A stretch of 34,598 nucleotides of DNA from the NCBI GenBank assembly GCA_030038535.1, contig JASHSV010000070.1, forward strand, positions 1-34,598. Reading direction: 5' to 3'. Every line of letters begins with the position of its first letter. Position 1 is the stretch's first letter. Below are positions 9,452 through 18,693 of the stretch, one piece after another. Both the position numbers and the translations under genes were made by a program. Below the pieces are notes generated by a model, which worked only from the letters and a program-made list of their open reading frames with translations, ran no database searches and was not told the origin of the DNA. The stretch is from Candidatus Acidiferrales bacterium. GTDB taxonomy: Bacteria; Acidobacteriota; Terriglobia; Acidiferrales; UBA7541.

Positions 9452-10552
9452 TCACTCCTCGCGAAAGAGAGACCAGAATTTTTCTGGCGGAAGCGGCGAC
9501 TCACCCACCAGGCGGAGATTGGCGCGCGAATGCTCCGGACGGCTGGTGCCCACGAGCGCGGTGGTAAGGCCGGGGGCGGAACGAGCGAACTGGATAGCGC
9601 GTTCAAAATCCGTGGAGAGACCGATCGTCTTTGCGAGCGACGCGGGCAGGCCGCGGGCCAGGCGGCCCTGAAGCGTGGGAGCGCTGGCAATGATGGTGAC
9701 GCCGAGCTGGAGTGCGGCGGCGAGGAGCGGCAGTTCGCGGCCAGCTACGCGTTGATTGGGAAGCACGACGGCTTCCGGCATCATGAGATTGACGGGGAGT
9801 TGGACGAAGCCGAAATGATGAGTGTCGCCGGCAAGTTCACGGGCGACAGCGACGATATCCGCCAGCGAATGGAGCACAGGAGAACCCGCCGGCTGGCGAA
9901 AGCCGTTCCACGTGGCCATGCCGTAGCTCCCGATTTTGCCGGCCGAGACTGCCGATTCCAGGTATTCAAAGGCCAAACGGAGGCGATTGCGGAATTCGTC
10001 GTGTGAAACCTCTTCGAGCTGCGTCTCCGGATTGTGAACATAATAAACGTCCACGGACGAAAGATTGAGATTGCGAAGGCTGCGGCCGAGCTGATCGTCG
10101 AGATAGCGGGGCGTCATGGCGTGGCAGCCGGCAGCGACGTCGCCGGGACGCAGAATGCCCGTCGAAAAATATTCCTGTGCGAAGTATTCCCGGGCGTTCG
10201 GGGGCATTTCGCCGTCAGGAGAGAGATAGCCGCCTTTGGTGCAAATCAGCAGAGATTCGCGCGGGATGCCGCGCGAGGCGAGATCGGCGATGGCCGCGGC
10301 CATCGAGCGTTCGCTGCGCTGGAAACGGTAGTTGATGGCGGAATCGAGAACGTTGATCCCGCCGAGGACGGCCTCGACTATCGCATCCGTGTAGCCCCGG
10401 TCGGTCGCAGGATCAGGATTGCCGAGGTACGTGCCCAGGCCGATCGAGGAGAGCGCCAGGCCGCGAGCGTTGCGGAAATGGCCGGGCGCGGATTTTCCTT
10501 CGAACCGCGCTGCGTAAGCGCGAGTGCCTTCGGGCGTGGCGAGATTGGGCAC
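9452..10552 (-). CDS. Aldo/keto reductase
   Basis: GLGTYLGNPD, VLDSAINYRFQRSERSMAAAI, CTKGGY, DVYYVHNPE and C-terminal ALVGTSRPEH. Confidence 0.9.
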   Translation of the reverse strand: MPNLATPEGTRAYAARFEGKSAPGHFRNARGLALSSIGLGTYLGNPDPATDRGYTDAIVEAVLGGINVLDSAINYRFQRSERSMAAAIADLASRGIPRESLLICTKGGYLSPDGEMPPNAREYFAQEYFSTGILRPGDVAAGCHAMTPRYLDDQLGRSLRNLNLSSVDVYYVHNPETQLEEVSHDEFRNRLRLAFEYLESAVSAGKIGSYGMATWNGFRQPAGSPVLHSLADIVAVARELAGDTHHFGFVQLPVNLMMPEAVVLPNQRVAGRELPLLAAALQLGVTIIASAPTLQGRLARGLPASLAKTIGLSTDFERAIQFARSAPGLTTALVGTSRPEHSRANLRLVGESPLPPEKFWSLFREE

Positions 10553-10604
10553 AAGACTCCGGAGAAAAGAATCGGAAGTATAGCAGAGGCGCGCGGACAG
10601 CCCG

Positions 10605-11780
10605 TTATGGCTGAGTCAGAAGGCGGGAACAGGCGCGCACGATGCGGCGATACGGCCAGACCGGAGGAGAGTTGACAGCACCGCCACGCGCGGGCTGAGC
10701 ATAGAAGATTTCGCCCGCGCGCGGCTTTGAGTAATGCCAGCGGGCGAGCAGCGAGAGATGGTCGGCCATCAGGCCGAGCGACCGGGAGCCGCCGGGCAGA
10801 TCGGCGGGAGCTTCGGATTCGAGGTGCTCACGGAAGATGGCTTCGACCGAGCGCGGCTCGGCGGCGAGCGAACCGAATTCGAGCAGGAAGGGCGGCGAAA
10901 GGAAGCCGCTGCGGACGGCGAAGGCGGCGATGGACTGTTCCGCGGTCGCGCGCTGCAAGATTACGGCATCGAGATCCTGAATGCGGCGGGCGAGTTCGGG
11001 CAGCAGGCGCAGCGTGGCCGTCACCTTTTCGATTTTCTTGTGGATTGCGGCGCTGCGCTCAAAATCGAGCGCGGCGGAGGCGGCGTCGCGGCCCTGCTCG
11101 AATTCGCCCACCAGCGATGCTCCGCTCGAGGCCAGGAAGGATTCGACCCGGACGACCTCGGCAGCGTATTCCTCGTCGGTGCAGCCGGCAAAACACGGCG
11201 CCAGGCACATCTTCATTTCGGAATAGAGGCAACCGGGAAACGCAGGATCGCGGCGAATGCGGATCTGGCAGCGGCGAATTTTGAAGAAATTGAGGGATTG
11301 GGAGAGGAACGCATCGGCGGAGCGTCGCGTGGCGAATGGGCCGATGTACAGCGCTTCGTCGTCGAGAATGCGGCGTGTGACGTAGGCGCGCGGATAGGCG
11401 CTGCGGAGCTTCAGTTTGACGACTACGGGGGGGCGGAGGCGCATCCAGGAGCGATGGCGGCCGGCGTGAATGCGGACGGCGTGATGATAGAGGACGAGCG
11501 ACTGCTCGAATGCGGATCCGACAACGCGGTAGCGCACGCGCGCCGCGATCTCGCGCAGGTTAAGCCGACGCGAAAGCTGCCGCTCCACCGACAACAACGT
11601 CCGCAGCCGCCGCTGCAAATCCGCCGTGCGAGCCAGATACGGCCGGGCCTCCGTTGCCCGCATCTCCAGCAAGAAGACGGCCGGTAGCGCAGGCAGCAGG
11701 GCGAAAAAATCCTCGTCGCGCTCGGGATCAAATTCCTGGACCTTATCCAGCTCGAACATCGAATAAGGATACACTTCCAT
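10605..11780 (-). CDS. UvrC-like protein: degenerate GIY-YIG region, Cys cluster and UVR-like region; no C-terminal RNase H-like endonuclease/HhH half
   Basis: UvrC-like PRAYVTRR, YIGPFATRRSADAF, GCLYSEMKMCLAPCFAGCTDEEY, ALDFERSAAIHKKIEKV. Protein ends at 391 aa. Confidence 0.8.
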   Translation of the reverse strand: MEVYPYSMFELDKVQEFDPERDEDFFALLPALPAVFLLEMRATEARPYLARTADLQRRLRTLLSVERQLSRRLNLREIAARVRYRVVGSAFEQSLVLYHHAVRIHAGRHRSWMRLRPPVVVKLKLRSAYPRAYVTRRILDDEALYIGPFATRRSADAFLSQSLNFFKIRRCQIRIRRDPAFPGCLYSEMKMCLAPCFAGCTDEEYAAEVVRVESFLASSGASLVGEFEQGRDAASAALDFERSAAIHKKIEKVTATLRLLPELARRIQDLDAVILQRATAEQSIAAFAVRSGFLSPPFLLEFGSLAAEPRSVEAIFREHLESEAPADLPGGSRSLGLMADHLSLLARWHYSKPRAGEIFYAQPARGGAVNSPPVWPYRRIVRACSRLLTQP

Positions 11781-11896
11781 AGCCGGTCGCTGACGCTCAG
11801 AAACGGAGAGCGCCGCCGAGCACGAAATGCACTGGCAATTTCGGATTGCAGCTTCGCAACTGGCCCAGGAAATCTTGGCAAGGAAGCACGGAGGAT

Positions 11897-12394
11897 ATGA
11901 AAAAAGTATTCCATTTCGGCGTTTCTTCCGAGCAGTACCGCTGCGATGCGGCCATCGTCTGGTGCTTCGACAGCCGTTTCGAACTTGGATTCCGCAAGTT
12001 TCTGAAACGCATGGGCGTTTCGTTTCCAGACGCCATCAAGATTGCAGGCGGGGCGAAGTGCCTGGCCGTCCTGGAGCCGGAATCCGAACGCGAATTTGTT
12101 CTCGAGCAAATCCGCAAGTCCATGCGCCTTCACGGAACAACGCGCGTGATCCTCATGCTGCACTCTGATTGCGGGGCATATGGTGGCCTGGCCGGGGGTT
12201 TCGGCGGCGACGCTCGCGCCGAAGCGCAGCATCATGAGCAGGACTTGCGCCGCGCCGCTGCTACCGTCGCTGCACGCTTCCCGGGAGTCGCGGTGCAGTC
12301 CTACTTCGTTGACTTCGAAGGCATTTGGGAAGTCGAGCCCATTTCGCAGCAGGAGCCGCGCCCTTTAAGTCCCGGCCGCGCTCCCAACTCCTAG
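11897..12394 (+). CDS. Small beta-carbonic anhydrase-like protein
   Basis: CFDSRF and HSDCGAYGG match the C-x-D-S-R ... H-x-x-C zinc/catalytic signature; SD ggaggat upstream of ATG 11897. Confidence 0.7.
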   Translation: MKKVFHFGVSSEQYRCDAAIVWCFDSRFELGFRKFLKRMGVSFPDAIKIAGGAKCLAVLEPESEREFVLEQIRKSMRLHGTTRVILMLHSDCGAYGGLAGGFGGDARAEAQHHEQDLRRAAATVAARFPGVAVQSYFVDFEGIWEVEPISQQEPRPLSPGRAPNS

Positions 12395-13536
12395 GGCGAC
12401 TTCAGCACCCAGGCGGAGATGACCAGCCTCTGGATTTCGCTGGTGCCTTCGTAGATTTCGGTGATGCGCGCGTCGCGGTACATCCGCTCCACGGGGTATT
12501 CGCGGCTGTATCCGTTGCCGCCGTGAATCTGGATGGCTTTGTGAGTAACGCGTGTGGCCATTTCGCTCGCGAAGAGTTTGGCCATGGCCGCTTCCATTGA
12601 GAAACGCGCGCCCGTGTCCTGCTTCCAGGCGGCGCGGCGGGCCAACAGGCGAGCCGCTTCAATTTCCGTGGACATGTCGGCGAGCATGAACTGGATGGCC
12701 TGGAATTGCGATATGGGCCCGCCGAAAGCTTGGCGTTCGCCGGAATAGCGCAGCGCCTCGTCAAAGGCGCCCTGGGCAATGCCGACGGCTTGGCTGGCGA
12801 TTCCGATGCGTCCACCATCGAGCGTGGAAAGCGCGACCTTGTAGCCATCGCCTTCGTTGCCTATACGGTTCTCGGCGGGGACGGAGCAATCGGTGAACGA
12901 GAGCTCGACGCAGGCGGTGGCGTTGATGCCGAGCTTTTTTTCTTCCTTGCCGACCTTGAAGCCGGCGGTACCGCGCTCGACCAGCAACGCGGTAATTCCC
13001 TTCTCGCCCTTCGACGGGTCGGTGTTCACGTAGGCGATGACCACGTCGGCAACGCCGCCGTTGGTGATCCAGGCCTTGGTGCCGTTGATGACGTAGCGAT
13101 CGCCCTTGCGCACGGCGACGGTGCGCAGGGCGGCGGCATTCGAGCCGGCCTGCGGCTCCGTAAGCGCGTAGCAGCCGATCTTTTCGCCGCGTGCGAGCGG
13201 TGCGAGGAATCTCTTTTTCTGTTCGGGAGTGCCGAAACGGTGGAGCGGATCACAAACGAGCGAATTTTGCACGGAGAGGATCGTGCCGGTCGAAGCGCAA
13301 ACGCGGGAAATTTCCTCGATGACGATGGAGTAGCCGATGTGGTCGAAGCCGCCGCCGCCTTCCTCCTCGGGGATCGCGATCGCGGTAAGACCGAGCTCGG
13401 CGGCCTTGCGGAAGTTCTCGCGGGGAAATTCGCCCGTCTCGTCGAGATGGCGGGCCAGGGGCTTGACCTCGGTCTCGGCGAATTCGCGGACCGTTTTGTG
13501 CAGCAGATTTTGTTCTTCCGTCAGCCCGAGATGCAA
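12391..13536 (-). CDS. Acyl-CoA dehydrogenase
   Basis: CYALTEPQAGSNAAALRT, KAWITNGGVADV, QAFGGPISQFQAIQFMLADM, IQIHGGNGYSREYPVERMYRDARITEIYEGTSEIQRLVI. Confidence 0.96.
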   Translation of the reverse strand: MHLGLTEEQNLLHKTVREFAETEVKPLARHLDETGEFPRENFRKAAELGLTAIAIPEEEGGGGFDHIGYSIVIEEISRVCASTGTILSVQNSLVCDPLHRFGTPEQKKRFLAPLARGEKIGCYALTEPQAGSNAAALRTVAVRKGDRYVINGTKAWITNGGVADVVIAYVNTDPSKGEKGITALLVERGTAGFKVGKEEKKLGINATACVELSFTDCSVPAENRIGNEGDGYKVALSTLDGGRIGIASQAVGIAQGAFDEALRYSGERQAFGGPISQFQAIQFMLADMSTEIEAARLLARRAAWKQDTGARFSMEAAMAKLFASEMATRVTHKAIQIHGGNGYSREYPVERMYRDARITEIYEGTSEIQRLVISAWVLKSP

Positions 13537-13599
13537 TCGAGTTCTCCCGGTGATGCCGCAAACAGCGCGTAATTACCAACGGTCATTATACGGATGCCG

Positions 13600-14088
13600 T
13601 CAGACAGATTCCGCAAATTCGTGGCGGAGCTTGGAGTAGGTTTGGTCGAGGTCTTCTGGATGCAGGCGCGTCTCTCCGACAGTGGTCATGAAGCTGGAGT
13701 CGCCGGTCCAGCGGGCGAGGACGTGCATGTGAACGTGGCCCGTGACGCCTGCGCCGGCGCAGCGGCCGATGTTCATGCCGAGGTTGAAGCCTTCCGGACG
13801 ATAGAGGCGGGCCAGAGCGATTTGGAGACGCTGGGCGAGCTCGATGTGTTCGGCGAGCGTTTCACGATCGCAGGCAGCGAGATCCGGAACGTGCTTGTAC
13901 GGCACGACCATGGAGTGGCCGGTCGTGTAGGGATAGAGGTTCAGGATGATGAAATTCAGGCGTCCGCGGAAGATGATTTTCCGGCCCGTGTCGTCATTTG
14001 AGGCGAGCGCAGCGCAAAAGATGCAGGTGCCGTCCTTGCCCGCTTCCGCGACGTAGCGGTAGCGCCATGGTGTCCAGAGGTAGTCCAC
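13600..14088 (-). CDS. HIT family protein
   Basis: CIFCAALASNDD, NLYPYTTGHSMVVPYKHVPDL, terminal GHVHMHVLARWTGDSSFM. Confidence 0.92.
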   Translation of the reverse strand: MDYLWTPWRYRYVAEAGKDGTCIFCAALASNDDTGRKIIFRGRLNFIILNLYPYTTGHSMVVPYKHVPDLAACDRETLAEHIELAQRLQIALARLYRPEGFNLGMNIGRCAGAGVTGHVHMHVLARWTGDSSFMTTVGETRLHPEDLDQTYSKLRHEFAESV

Positions 14089-14099
14089 GTTGGACCCGG

Positions 14100-14441
14100 T
14101 CAGCGGGGCGCCGGAGAAGGCGCGGGAGCCGGAGCGGGCTGGCCGCTCGACTCGCTGTTGATGAATTCCTTCAGATCCTTCGAGGGCTTGAAGAAGGGAA
14201 TGCGCTTGGCGGGAACTTCGACCTTTTCACCGGTCCTGGGATTCCGCCCCACGCGGCCCCGGCGCTGGCGCGTGCGGAAGCTGCCGAAACCGCGGATTTC
14301 GATCTTCTTATTCTCCCTGAGGGTCTGGATGATGCTTTCAAAGATGGTCTCGACGATGGTTTCCGATTCCTTGCGAGGCAGTTCCGTGGCCCGGATTACT
14401 TCTTCCACGAGGTCGGCTTTTGTCATCGTCGGCGGATTCAT
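14100..14441 (-). CDS. HU/IHF family DNA-binding protein
   Basis: MTKADLVEEVIRATELPRKESETIVETIFESI...KIEIRGFGSFRTRQRRGRVGRNPRTGEKVEVPAKRIPFFKPSKDLKE. Confidence 0.95.
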   Translation of the reverse strand: MNPPTMTKADLVEEVIRATELPRKESETIVETIFESIIQTLRENKKIEIRGFGSFRTRQRRGRVGRNPRTGEKVEVPAKRIPFFKPSKDLKEFINSESSGQPAPAPAPSPAPR

Positions 14442-14707
14442 GCCTGCTCTCTCCCGTTGCTCGCTGCCCCTGCCGGATAGGACCCCTGGTCGCTTGGTAA
14501 GCGCAACCCTACCACCAGTTTACGAAATTTTCCAGTGTGGTGCGATTCGGGCCTGCAATCGTGCTGACGATTACCGGCTCAAAGCGCTATCCGGAACTCT
14601 CCCGCTGGATGGAATCGAGGCCTTCCGGCCGAATGCCGTTTCCTCGTCAGAATCGATTGGGAGTCCTTCGCTTTGCTCAGGGAACGCCGGCGTGAGCGCG
14701 CCACCGG

Positions 14708-16645
14708 CTAGTTCGAGGCCTCGCGCTTGGAAAGGAGAATGTCCCCAATCGTCGCCGTCCGCGAGGATTTGGAGGGACGATACTCCTGGAGCGCCTTGCG
14801 CTCTTCCTGCTGGAGCGCGCCGCGGTAGCTCAGCCCGATGCGGCGCTGCTCAGGATCCTTTTTGACGACCTTGAAGTCGTATTCGTGGCCGACGACGAGC
14901 GGGCTGGACGCCGCTGCATCCTTATCATTTCCTTTTCGCGGCTGCTGGCGGTCGTTCTTGCTGCGGCGCTCCTCAATCTCGCTGATGTGGCAAAGGCCCT
15001 CAATGCCGGGAGCGAGTTCGACGAACGCGCCGAAATTGGTGACGCGCAGCACCTTGCCCTTGACCACCTCGCCGATCTTGTGCGCGGCGGCCCAGTCGGC
15101 CCAGATGTCGTGCACCTGCTTGATGCCCAGCGAAAGGCGGCGGTTCTCCATGTCGATTTTCAACACTTTGGCTTCTACGGTCTCGCCTTTGCGCAGGGCT
15201 TCGCTGGGATGCTTCGGCTTTTCGGTCCAGCGGATGTCGGAGATGTGCACGAGGCCCTCGACGCCCTCTTCCACTTCGACGAACGCGCCGAAATCGGTCA
15301 TGCTGCGGATGCGTCCAGTGACAATCGTGCCCAGCGGATACTTGTCGCGAAGTGTGAGCCACGGGTCGGGAAGGGTCTGCTTCATGCCCAGCGAGATGCG
15401 TCGCTGCTCGGGATCAACCTTCAGGACTTCGACTTCGAGCTCATCACCCAAGGCGACGATTTTCGAAGGGTGCTTGGCGCGCTTGGACCACGTCATCTCG
15501 CTCACATGGACCAGGCCTTCGACGCCCGGTTCGAGCTCGACGAAAGCGCCGTAGTCGGTGATGCCCACCACTTTGCCGATCAGGCGCTGTCCGGCCTTGA
15601 AGCGATCCGGGACGTTTGCCCACGGATCCGGAACGAGCTGCTTGCGGCCAAGCGAGATGCGCATCTTCTCGCGATCGAACTTCAGTACTTTGGCTTCGAT
15701 CTCGTCGCCGACTTTCACCACTTCAGCCGGATTCGTCACGCGGCCCCAAGAGATATCGGTAAGGTGGAGCAGGCCGTCCACGCCGCCGAGATCGACGAAG
15801 ACCCCGTAGTCGGTGATGTTCTTTACCTTGCCGCGGACGATGGCGCCTTCTTCGATCGTGGCGAGGGCGGCGTCGCGCTGCGCCTTCAGCTCCTCCTCGA
15901 GCAACACGCGGCGGCTCAAGACCACGTTGCCGCGCTTGCGGTTCATTTTCAGGATGCGGCAGGTAATGTCCTGTCCGACCCAGCCGTCGAATTCACGCAC
16001 CGGACGCAGGTCCACTTGCGAAGCTGGAAGAAACGCGGGTACGCCCACGTCCACCACCAGGCCGCCGCGGATGCGCTCGGTGATCTTGCCGGTAATGGAT
16101 TCGTGGTTGCGGTGGGCCTTCTCAATGGCCTCCCAAGCGCGTTTGCGGAACGCGCGCAGGAACGAGACGAGCTTGTAGCCTTCTTTTTCTTCGTGCAACG
16201 GCATTACGGGAACGGAGGCGCCGAGCTCGAAGATCATGCCGCCTTTGATATCAGTGAGCTCCTGTGCGGGTATGAGCGCTTCGAATTTTGAGCCCAGGTC
16301 AACCACCACGCCCAAGTCAGTGACCGCCACAATGCGGCCCTCCAGCACGTCGCCTTCGGCGGGCGCTTCGTGCTCGGCCGCGTACTGCTCCAGCAGCGCG
16401 TCCATGCTCTCCGATTCCGAGGGCTCTTTGGGCGCGTGCGAGCGCTTTGGCTCTTTGGCCCGAGCTTCGGGTGCCGCGGCGGCTGCGGCCTCAGCCGGAG
16501 CCTCCGCAATCGCGGAAGTTTCGGCAGGCGGCTCTGAAATATTCGTGGGTGAAGCCTCGGCAGGCGGATGTGCAGCAGTTTCGACTACGGTTGGCGTTTC
16601 GGGATGCAACAGATGTTCAGATGTGTTGTTGTCCATGGCCGACAT
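14708..16645 (-). CDS. rpsA: 30S ribosomal protein S1 (six S1 repeats)
   Basis: Six S1 motifs such as GKVKNITDYGVFVDLGGVDGLLHLTDISW; start at MSAMDNN with strong SD (ggggagg); the longer TTG start at 16798 lies in the predicted promoter. Confidence 0.95.
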   Translation of the reverse strand: MSAMDNNTSEHLLHPETPTVVETAAHPPAEASPTNISEPPAETSAIAEAPAEAAAAAAPEARAKEPKRSHAPKEPSESESMDALLEQYAAEHEAPAEGDVLEGRIVAVTDLGVVVDLGSKFEALIPAQELTDIKGGMIFELGASVPVMPLHEEKEGYKLVSFLRAFRKRAWEAIEKAHRNHESITGKITERIRGGLVVDVGVPAFLPASQVDLRPVREFDGWVGQDITCRILKMNRKRGNVVLSRRVLLEEELKAQRDAALATIEEGAIVRGKVKNITDYGVFVDLGGVDGLLHLTDISWGRVTNPAEVVKVGDEIEAKVLKFDREKMRISLGRKQLVPDPWANVPDRFKAGQRLIGKVVGITDYGAFVELEPGVEGLVHVSEMTWSKRAKHPSKIVALGDELEVEVLKVDPEQRRISLGMKQTLPDPWLTLRDKYPLGTIVTGRIRSMTDFGAFVEVEEGVEGLVHISDIRWTEKPKHPSEALRKGETVEAKVLKIDMENRRLSLGIKQVHDIWADWAAAHKIGEVVKGKVLRVTNFGAFVELAPGIEGLCHISEIEERRSKNDRQQPRKGNDKDAAASSPLVVGHEYDFKVVKKDPEQRRIGLSYRGALQQEERKALQEYRPSKSSRTATIGDILLSKREASN

Positions 16646-16769
16646 TGCGGCCTCCCCTGGCGTTAGATGCCCTGTCCGACCGAGACGTAGAGTCCCTCTA
16701 AAACCCTGCGGAGGGTTGTCAGACAAGGAAGGAAAACAGCTCGTTCGAGGTAAATCCTCGACCGAGAGG

Positions 16770-16798
16770 ATGGTACGCGGCATGAGGGTGGAAGTCAA
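16770..16798 (-). promoter_or_regulatory. Putative rpsA promoter TTGACT-N17-TACCAT
   Basis: On the minus strand -35 TTGACT (16798-16793), 17-bp spacer, -10 TACCAT (16775-16770), ~125 bp upstream of the rpsA ATG. Confidence 0.5.
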
Positions 16799-16814
16799 CG
16801 AACGGGTGCGCGAA

Positions 16815-17618
16815 CTATGCGCGGTACGGACCGGCGTGGCGGATTTCGCGGCGGTAGTCGGAAGCCTCGATTTCGATCGTGCGGCACATCTCGTAGAGTC
16901 GCGAGCGGATGCGCTGGCCCACGCGGTCGGCGAGCGAATCTTCGACTCGTGCGAGCATCTGGCCCGAAGGCATGCGCACGGGAGCGCCCGGATCGCGGTC
17001 GGCGTAATTGGTGGTCAGCAGCGTCACGCGGTTTTCGTTGTAGCGCGAATTGAGAATGTAGCCGACGGTGTCGAGCGCCCACGCGGAGGGTTTCGCAGCG
17101 CCCAGGTCGTCCAAGAGCAGGACTTCCATCTTCACGACGGGGTCGAGCACGTCCATTTCGCTCGTCTGGCTCACGGGATTGTAGCTGGACTGGATGGTCT
17201 TGAGCAGCTCGCGATAGTCGTAGAAGATGCCGTCGTGGCCGCGCTTGACGAGTTCGGCGAGCGCGGCAACCGCTAGATGCGTTTTGCCCACGCCGCAGGG
17301 GCCCATTAGGAGCAGCCCTCGGTCGCGCCCGCCGGGATATTCGCGGGCAAACGACTCCACGAGCACTTTGGCCTTGGCGAGACTGGCATTCCACGCTTCG
17401 GCTCGCGAGTCCTGATGCTGCAGGTCCGTCTCGAAACTCTGAAAATCGCAATGGCGGTAATGCCTGGGGATGCGCGCGCGTTCGAAGAGAGATTCTTCGC
17501 GGCCATCTTGTGTGCACGCGCAGAGCACCGCTTCGCGCACCGCCGCGCCGCCCGCCGCGCGAGACTCCACCGTCTTGTAACCTGTGCCTCCGCAGTCGGG
17601 ACAATCTGCGCGCGCCAT
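16815..17618 (-). CDS. DnaC/IstB-like ATP-binding protein (probable helicase loader)
   Basis: N-terminal Cys-rich CPDCGGTGYK...LCACTQDG, Walker A GLLLMGPCGVGKTHLAVAAL, Walker B VLLLDDLGA, sensor region LLTTNY. Confidence 0.88.
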   Translation of the reverse strand: MARADCPDCGGTGYKTVESRAAGGAAVREAVLCACTQDGREESLFERARIPRHYRHCDFQSFETDLQHQDSRAEAWNASLAKAKVLVESFAREYPGGRDRGLLLMGPCGVGKTHLAVAALAELVKRGHDGIFYDYRELLKTIQSSYNPVSQTSEMDVLDPVVKMEVLLLDDLGAAKPSAWALDTVGYILNSRYNENRVTLLTTNYADRDPGAPVRMPSGQMLARVEDSLADRVGQRIRSRLYEMCRTIEIEASDYRREIRHAGPYRA

Positions 17619-17727
17619 GAAAGGAAGAATAGACGCGAGGGAGCAAGGAGGCAAGCCGCCCGTGAGCGTGGCCTCGGGAGTGGCGAGACCTTGCGGGACG
17701 GCAATGCCGCTTTTTTGTCCCGCCGCT

Positions 17728-18210
17728 TCACTTCGCTGCGCGAAATCCGGCTTTCAACTCCTCCAACCCCGGTCCCGGCGGCAGATCGGAGTGGAATAAG
17801 CGGCGCGAGACCGGAATTGTCCCCATCGGATGCTCCAAGAGATGGAGAACTTCGGCGGTGGTGATCTCCTGGTAGCGGTATTGGCGTTTGCGCAGGCGGA
17901 TCGCGCGCGGCGCAGCGTCGATGTCCGAAGCCGTGACATGCACAATGCCGTCGAACACATAGATCGAGTCCCGCTCGTAGGTAGTGATCAGGTCGGCATC
18001 CTGGCCGGCTCGATTCTTGGCGATCTCTTCGAGGGGGGCTGCAGTGAGAAGCAAGGGAATGTAGCAGGCCTCGCACATCACGGGCTGATCGGCGAGAAAC
18101 AGGTAGTAACCATGGTGGTAGAGAGCGGCCGCCGCAGCCGGACGGTCCTGGGGCCCGGCGGCGAAAGTGAGCACTGGGAATGTGAAGAGCAGGAGCAGTG
18201 GCTTGTGCAT
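17728..18210 (-). CDS. Hypothetical protein with N-terminal signal-like sequence
   Basis: MHKPLLLLFTFPVLTFAAGPQ leader; follows hspR on the same strand; no family recognised. Confidence 0.6.
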   Translation of the reverse strand: MHKPLLLLFTFPVLTFAAGPQDRPAAAAALYHHGYYLFLADQPVMCEACYIPLLLTAAPLEEIAKNRAGQDADLITTYERDSIYVFDGIVHVTASDIDAAPRAIRLRKRQYRYQEITTAEVLHLLEHPMGTIPVSRRLFHSDLPPGPGLEELKAGFRAAK

Positions 18211-18273
18211 CGGCGTCTGGCGCGTCAAACACCGGAGCAACGGGAAAGTTTCGATTGAGGCCACGCGGCCGCT

Positions 18274-18693
18274 TCAGGACTTGCGGCTCTTGGGCTTGCT
18301 CGCGGCTTCAGCGGGCCTCACGGGAACGATGGCGCCTTTGGGCGGATGCGTGCGCTCGGAGGACACGCCGTGGGCCAGTTCCTGTTGGAGAAGGCGCAGA
18401 AACTCCTCCATCTGTTCCTGCATGTGGTTCATCCGCTCGCGCATGTTCAGGATGATTTCGATTCCGGCCAGGTTCACGCCCATCTCGCGCGCAAGGTTCA
18501 GGACGATTTCCAGGCGCTCAATGTCGGAGGGGGTATAGAGCCGCGTATTGCCCTCCGAACGCGAGGGTTTGATCAGTCCGTGACGCTCGTAGAGCCGCAG
18601 GGTCTGCGGATGGACCTTGTAGAGCTCGGCTACGGAACTGATCATGTAGCCGACCGCGCCGCGTTTTTTGGTTCGTGCGGACATGGCAGTCAC
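18274..18693 (-). CDS. hspR: MerR-family heat-shock regulator (HspR-like)
   Basis: [71 protein letters not shown] start overlaps the dnaJ stop (GTGA); ATG at 18684 is the alternative. Confidence 0.88.
   Translation of the reverse strand: MTAMSARTKKRGAVGYMISSVAELYKVHPQTLRLYERHGLIKPSRSEGNTRLYTPSDIERLEIVLNLAREMGVNLAGIEIILNMRERMNHMQEQMEEFLRLLQQELAHGVSSERTHPPKGAIVPVRPAEAASKPKSRKS

Noticed and set aside
12706-13572. 288-aa plus-strand ORF opposite the acyl-CoA dehydrogenase
   Set aside because: Shadow of a well-conserved family on the minus strand.
14442-14707. 266-bp gap between rpsA and the HU/IHF gene examined for a tRNA or small RNA
   Set aside because: No T-loop GTTCRAATC motif or cloverleaf; only short hairpins (ggcc-ttcc-ggcc), not enough to call an RNA gene.
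14885-16291. Long plus-strand ORF (468 aa) opposite rpsA
   Set aside because: Antisense shadow of the clear S1 coding sequence; low-complexity, mirrors repeats of S1 domains.
16646-16798. N-terminal extension of S1 from a TTG at 16798
   Set aside because: The TTG is part of the predicted -35 box and MSAMDNN at 16645 has a strong SD.
16815-17618. IstB-like ATPase as evidence for an IS21-type element
   Set aside because: No IstA transposase, no terminal inverted repeats; Cys-rich N-terminus and housekeeping context fit a DnaC-like helicase loader.
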